Source of the DNA: a virus
Reading direction: 5' to 3' (one strand)
IMG/VR virus record: IMGVR_UViG_3300043567_000236
Location: 1 to 23,525 of that record
Length of the DNA: 23,525 bases
Below, in pieces: positions 20,854-23,525 of the stretch. A model generated the notes under the pieces. The model had not been told where the DNA came from. It searched no databases and saw only the letters and a program-made list of their open reading frames with translations. Each line of letters begins with the position of its first letter. The first letter of the stretch is position 1. Position numbers and translations under genes: made by a program.

Positions 20854-21507
20854 ATGGCTAACAACGATGACTTCCACAAGGTTCTCGTCAAGAACGTGAC
20901 CCTTCAGTATCCGAAATTGAGCGGCACCTTCCGCTTCAACACCCAAAAGCAGGCCAGCGAACCCTGCGCGCCTACCGCATCCAACGCGGCTTGGAGCGTG
21001 GCCTTTGACATGCCCAAGGAGCAGGCCAAGCCGCTCTACGAAGAACTGCGCGCCCACTACGAGGCCTGCCGTTCGCGCAACAGCAAGATGCCACAGTTCT
21101 CCAAGGTCTTCGGCATGAAGAAGCTGAAGGACGAACACGGCAACGAGACGGGGATCGTGCAGTTCGCAGCCAAGCGCAACGGCATGAAGAAAGACGGCAC
21201 GCCCAACAAGGCGCCCACCGTCATCGACGGGCAGAAGCAGCCGCTGGCCGATCTGGCCTTCTGGGGCGGCTCCAAAGGCACTGTGCGCGCATGGGCGGTG
21301 GCCGTCATTGATCCCGATGGCAACGGCGGCATCAGCCTCCTGCTGGACGCGGTGCAGGTCACCGAAGCCCGCTACGGCGACGGCGGCATGGACGATTTCG
21401 ACACCGTGGAAAGCAAGGCCGATCCGTTCGAGCAAACCAAAGCGCCCTTGACCGAGCAGAAGCGCGAGAGCATCAAGGAAGAACTCGGGGACGATATCCC
21501 CTGGTGA
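20854..21507 (+). CDS. Single-strand DNA-binding protein, DUF2815/gp2.5-like
   Basis: This protein has 217 residues with GAGGAG at 20841-20846. The OB-type core contains VTLQYPKLSGTFRF, AAWSVAFDMPKEQAKPLYEE, a DGQKQPLADLAFWGGS segment and LLLDAVQVTEARYGDGG. From residue 178 the chain becomes acidic (GMDDFDTVESKADPFEQ) and ends ELGDDIPW, an acidic aromatic tail typical of SSBs that recruits partners. It resembles the DUF2815 group of T7 gp2.5-like proteins. It lies between the RecE-like nuclease and the primase-helicase, so it could serve both replication and recombination. Confidence 0.75.
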   Translation: MANNDDFHKVLVKNVTLQYPKLSGTFRFNTQKQASEPCAPTASNAAWSVAFDMPKEQAKPLYEELRAHYEACRSRNSKMPQFSKVFGMKKLKDEHGNETGIVQFAAKRNGMKKDGTPNKAPTVIDGQKQPLADLAFWGGSKGTVRAWAVAVIDPDGNGGISLLLDAVQVTEARYGDGGMDDFDTVESKADPFEQTKAPLTEQKRESIKEELGDDIPW

Positions 21508-21515
21508 TATAAAAA

Positions 21516-21548
21516 GAACCCCGGCGTGAGACCAACGCGCCGGGGTTC
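21516..21548 (-). terminator. Strong hairpin, intrinsic terminator on the minus strand
   Basis: An 11-bp perfect stem (GAACCCCGGCG at 21516-21526 with CGCCGGGGTTC at 21538-21548) encloses an 11-nt loop. Read leftward it is followed by TTTTTATAT, a textbook intrinsic terminator. Read rightward it is followed by AGTTAAGG without a T-run, so it should not stop the replication transcript. No minus-strand gene is visible to its right within the window. Confidence 0.65.
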
Positions 21549-21561
21549 AGTTAAGGCAGGC

Positions 21562-21585
21562 GGAACCGAGGGAGGAGCAGGTTCC
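21562..21585 (+). promoter_or_regulatory. Small hairpin presenting a Shine-Dalgarno sequence
   Basis: GGAACC (21562-21567) pairs with GGTTCC (21580-21585) around a 12-nt loop that contains GGAGGAG. The loop precedes the ATG of the first micro-ORF by about ten bases. A stem-loop with the ribosome site in the loop is the shape of several translational operators. Its regulatory role is inferred. Confidence 0.3.
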
Positions 21586-21587
21586 AG

Positions 21588-21623
21588 ATGTGTGAGAGCA
21601 ACCCAACACAAGGAATATCTTAA
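21588..21623 (+). CDS. Candidate leader micro-ORF 1
   Basis: The 11-residue frame reads MCESNPTQGIS. It follows GGAGGAG at 21571-21577. Its stop TAA overlaps the start of the next micro-ORF (TAATG at 21621-21625). It is too short to judge by coding statistics; the ribosome site and the overlap are the only support. Confidence 0.25.
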   Translation: MCESNPTQGIS

Positions 21624-21670
21624 TGCAGTCTATATCTGGTGGCAAGTGTCGCGGTGGCCACAATGTCTGA
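21623..21670 (+). CDS. Candidate leader micro-ORF 2
   Basis: The 15-residue frame reads MQSISGGKCRGGHNV. It has AAGGA eight bases before its ATG. It ends eight bases inside the primase-helicase gene, so ribosomes finishing it would sit at that start, which itself has only a weak GGTGG site. A coupling leader is plausible but unproven. Confidence 0.3.
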   Translation: MQSISGGKCRGGHNV

Positions 21671-23525
21671 CATCCGCTTTTTGACAGCCCCCGGCTCTTT
21701 CCACACGCTCATCAACAAACCCGGCGATACATACCCCGGCATCTCTTGGGCCGAGATCGCCCGCATGGTCTCCACACCGCAGGCGAAAGAAAAGATCGAC
21801 GCCGATTTTTTCATCCCATCGACCTACCGCGAATACGACGGCAGATCCCACGAAGCCCAGCGCGAGCGCGGCGCCTTCCGCATGCTGGCCCTCGACATCG
21901 ACCGGGGCAACCCCAGCCTCGATGACGTGCTGGCCGCCGTGGAGGCCGTCTGCGGCCCCGTCAGCCTGCTGGCCTACTCATCATCCGGCGCGACCCCAGA
22001 GAACCGCAAGTGGCGCGTCCTGCTGCCGCTGGCCGGCGCTCTGTCAGGCGCTGACTATGAGCTTGCCCAGACCGCCCTGTTCGATCTGCTGCACGCCAAT
22101 GGCATACACCCCGACGGCGCCCTGGCACGCTGCGGCCAGCCCATTTACCTGCCCAACGTGCCGCTGGCCAAACGCAACCCCGATCTGACCCCGATCTTCT
22201 ACCAACACCGCATCATCCGGGCTGGCACGCTGCGTCTGGATGCCGACAGCGCCATACGTCAAGAAATTGACAGGAGGCTGGAACAGTACCGCCTCGCCGC
22301 CGAGCAGGCCGACCGGGCGCGTGCCGACCGTGAGCGCCAGCGTGCCGAGCGCCGGCAGAAGTTTCCCGATCAGGTCAGCCCGGTTGATGCCTTTAACGCC
22401 GACCACAGCATCGAGGATCTGCTCGCCCGCTACCAATATGAGCGGCGCGGATCTTCCCAGCATTATCGTTCTCGGTATCAAACGTCCCCCAGCTTCGCCA
22501 CGCAGAACTTCTTATCGCATTGGGTAAGCCTGTCAGGATCGGATGCCGCCGCTGGTGTGGGCAGGCCTAAGTCACTTGGTGAGAGTTCATACTGCTGGGG
22601 CGATGCATGGGACCTTTTTGTGCATTATGAGCATCAGGGCGATTTCGACAAAGCCGTGCGCGCCTATGGCTTGGAGATCAGCCCGGCCAAAGCCGAGATC
22701 GAACTGCCCGAGAACGGCATGGATGATTTCGACTATGTAGCCCCGCAGGCCGCGCAGGAGGCACCTGCCAGCGCAGAGGCCGATGACATAGACCTCGACA
22801 GCTTCGACACCCCAGACGCCCCCGAGGCGGCCCCGGATTGGCCCACGCTCTACGATATGTTCGACGAGGCCAGCATCGAGCCGCGCCGCTGGATCTATGC
22901 CCACCATTACCTGCGATCCTTCGTCAGCGTGCTGGCGTCGGCAGGCGGGATCGGCAAGACCAGCCTCCAGATCGTGGAGGCGCTGGCCATCGTGACAGGC
23001 CGCCCGCTGCTGGGCGAGGAAGTGAAAGAGCGAACCAACGTCTGGATCGTCAACCTTGAAGATCCGCTTGAAGAAATCCAGCGCCGCGTTCTCGCCGCAA
23101 TGCGGCATTACGGCATCAAGCCCGCCGAGGTGGAGGGCCGCCTGTTCGTCAACGCGGGCCGAGACTTCAGCCTCAAGTTCGGCATCCAGACCCGCGAGGG
23201 CGTGCTGCCCAATACCAAGCTGGTCGAATACCTCTGTGCCAAAATCCCTGAAAAGCAGATTGGCTGCGTCTTCATCGATCCCTTCGTCGGCGCCCACAAC
23301 ATCAACGAGAACGACAACATGGCTGTGAACGCCATTGTGGCGGAAATAAGGCGCGTGGCTGACGAGACAAAGTGCGCCATCGGGCTGGTCCATCACATCC
23401 GCAAAGGCAACGGCGAGGATGCGTCAATCGACAGCGTGCGTGGCGCAGGCTCACTGATCGGTGCCGCCAGGGCTGCGCGCGTGGTCAACCGCCTGTCACC
23501 AGATGATGCCAGCAAGTTTGGCATA
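21663..23525 (+). CDS. Primase-helicase (AEP-like primase plus RepA/AAA_25-type ATPase), 3' partial
   Basis: An unbroken frame of 621 codons runs off the window. Residues 70-170 look like an archaeo-eukaryotic-type primase: LALDIDRGN with the DxD pair Asp78/Asp80, then LLAYSSSGATPENRKWRVLL and ARCGQPIYLPN. Residues about 200-235 form a charged coiled coil. Residues 250-340 (YERRGSSQHYRSRYQTSPSF, then SLSGSDAAAG and YCWGDAWDLFVHYEHQGDFD) are a connecting domain. An acidic linker 350-390 follows. The ATPase has Walker A ASAGGIGKTS (Lys432), Walker B CVFIDP (Asp539) and LVHHIRKG. It should prime and unwind phage DNA. The C-terminus is missing only because the window ends. Confidence 0.85.
   Translation, partial: MSDIRFLTAPGSFHTLINKPGDTYPGISWAEIARMVSTPQAKEKIDADFFIPSTYREYDGRSHEAQRERGAFRMLALDIDRGNPSLDDVLAAVEAVCGPVSLLAYSSSGATPENRKWRVLLPLAGALSGADYELAQTALFDLLHANGIHPDGALARCGQPIYLPNVPLAKRNPDLTPIFYQHRIIRAGTLRLDADSAIRQEIDRRLEQYRLAAEQADRARADRERQRAERRQKFPDQVSPVDAFNADHSIEDLLARYQYERRGSSQHYRSRYQTSPSFATQNFLSHWVSLSGSDAAAGVGRPKSLGESSYCWGDAWDLFVHYEHQGDFDKAVRAYGLEISPAKAEIELPENGMDDFDYVAPQAAQEAPASAEADDIDLDSFDTPDAPEAAPDWPTLYDMFDEASIEPRRWIYAHHYLRSFVSVLASAGGIGKTSLQIVEALAIVTGRPLLGEEVKERTNVWIVNLEDPLEEIQRRVLAAMRHYGIKPAEVEGRLFVNAGRDFSLKFGIQTREGVLPNTKLVEYLCAKIPEKQIGCVFIDPFVGAHNINENDNMAVNAIVAEIRRVADETKCAIGLVHHIRKGNGEDASIDSVRGAGSLIGAARAARVVNRLSPDDASKFGI

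Noticed and set aside
21678-21710. TTGACA inside the start of the primase-helicase gene
   Set aside because: No -10-like sequence occurs at the proper distance; likely coding chance.
22587-23396. Minus-strand open frame of 269 codons opposite the primase-helicase
   Set aside because: The plus frame is unbroken for 621 codons and carries Walker and primase motifs; the minus frame is a GC-rich shadow.
1-23525. tRNA genes, insertion sequences, integrase or attachment site
   Set aside because: None was seen on reading both strands; a tRNAscan and an att-site search would be the decisive checks.

Overview
The window reads as about 23.5 kb of a tailed bacteriophage (or prophage) genome with a short, P22-type tail. 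Evidence seen directly: a packaged-DNA-stabilisation/tail protein (gp10-like), three consecutive ejection-type proteins (gp7-, gp20- and gp16-like) and a tailspike with a P22-like head-binding domain, in the same order as in P22. The GC-rich coding sequence, the Rhodobacter/Paracoccus-phage flavour of the small accessory proteins and the holin type suggest an alphaproteobacterial host. That host assignment is inference. No integrase, terminase, portal or coat gene lies in the window, so lifestyle cannot be decided here.

Layout. (1) 1-14472, plus strand: the late block. It runs gp10-like tail protein (cut by the left edge), a fibre/needle-like protein with a C-terminal jelly-roll knob, two small proteins, a lytic transglycosylase, an all-helical protein, the three ejection proteins, a tailspike, a second receptor-binding-type protein, two small proteins, and a lysis cassette (membrane/coiled-coil protein, M15 endolysin, holin, and an i-spanin with an overlapping out-of-frame o-spanin). 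A metallophosphoesterase with an N-terminal helix-turn-helix and a 56-residue ORF close the block, followed by a short terminator-like hairpin. (2) 14556-18780, minus strand: a dense operon of eighteen very small genes, most joined by ATGA or TGATG overlaps. They include coiled-coil proteins, a cold-shock-like/winged-helix fusion, a Cys-rich 24-residue peptide and a 32-residue membrane peptide; functions are mostly unknown. (3) 18781-18912: a divergent control region with two predicted promoters overlapping on opposite strands. (4) 18913-23525, plus strand: early/replication genes. These are a Cro-like HTH protein, a DUF6378-like protein, a small protein, a RuvC-like resolvase, a RecE-type PD-(D/E)XK nuclease, a single-strand DNA-binding protein, a structured leader, and a primase-helicase cut by the right edge.

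How it fits together: the divergent region would start the leftward accessory operon and the rightward replication/recombination operon. RecE-like nuclease, SSB and RuvC-like resolvase form a recombination set beside the replicative primase-helicase. The late block builds the tail, ejects internal proteins on infection and lyses the host. No tRNA gene, insertion sequence or CRISPR array was seen. The longest stretches without a confident gene are 18781-18912 (promoters) and 21508-21662 (hairpins and two micro-ORFs).
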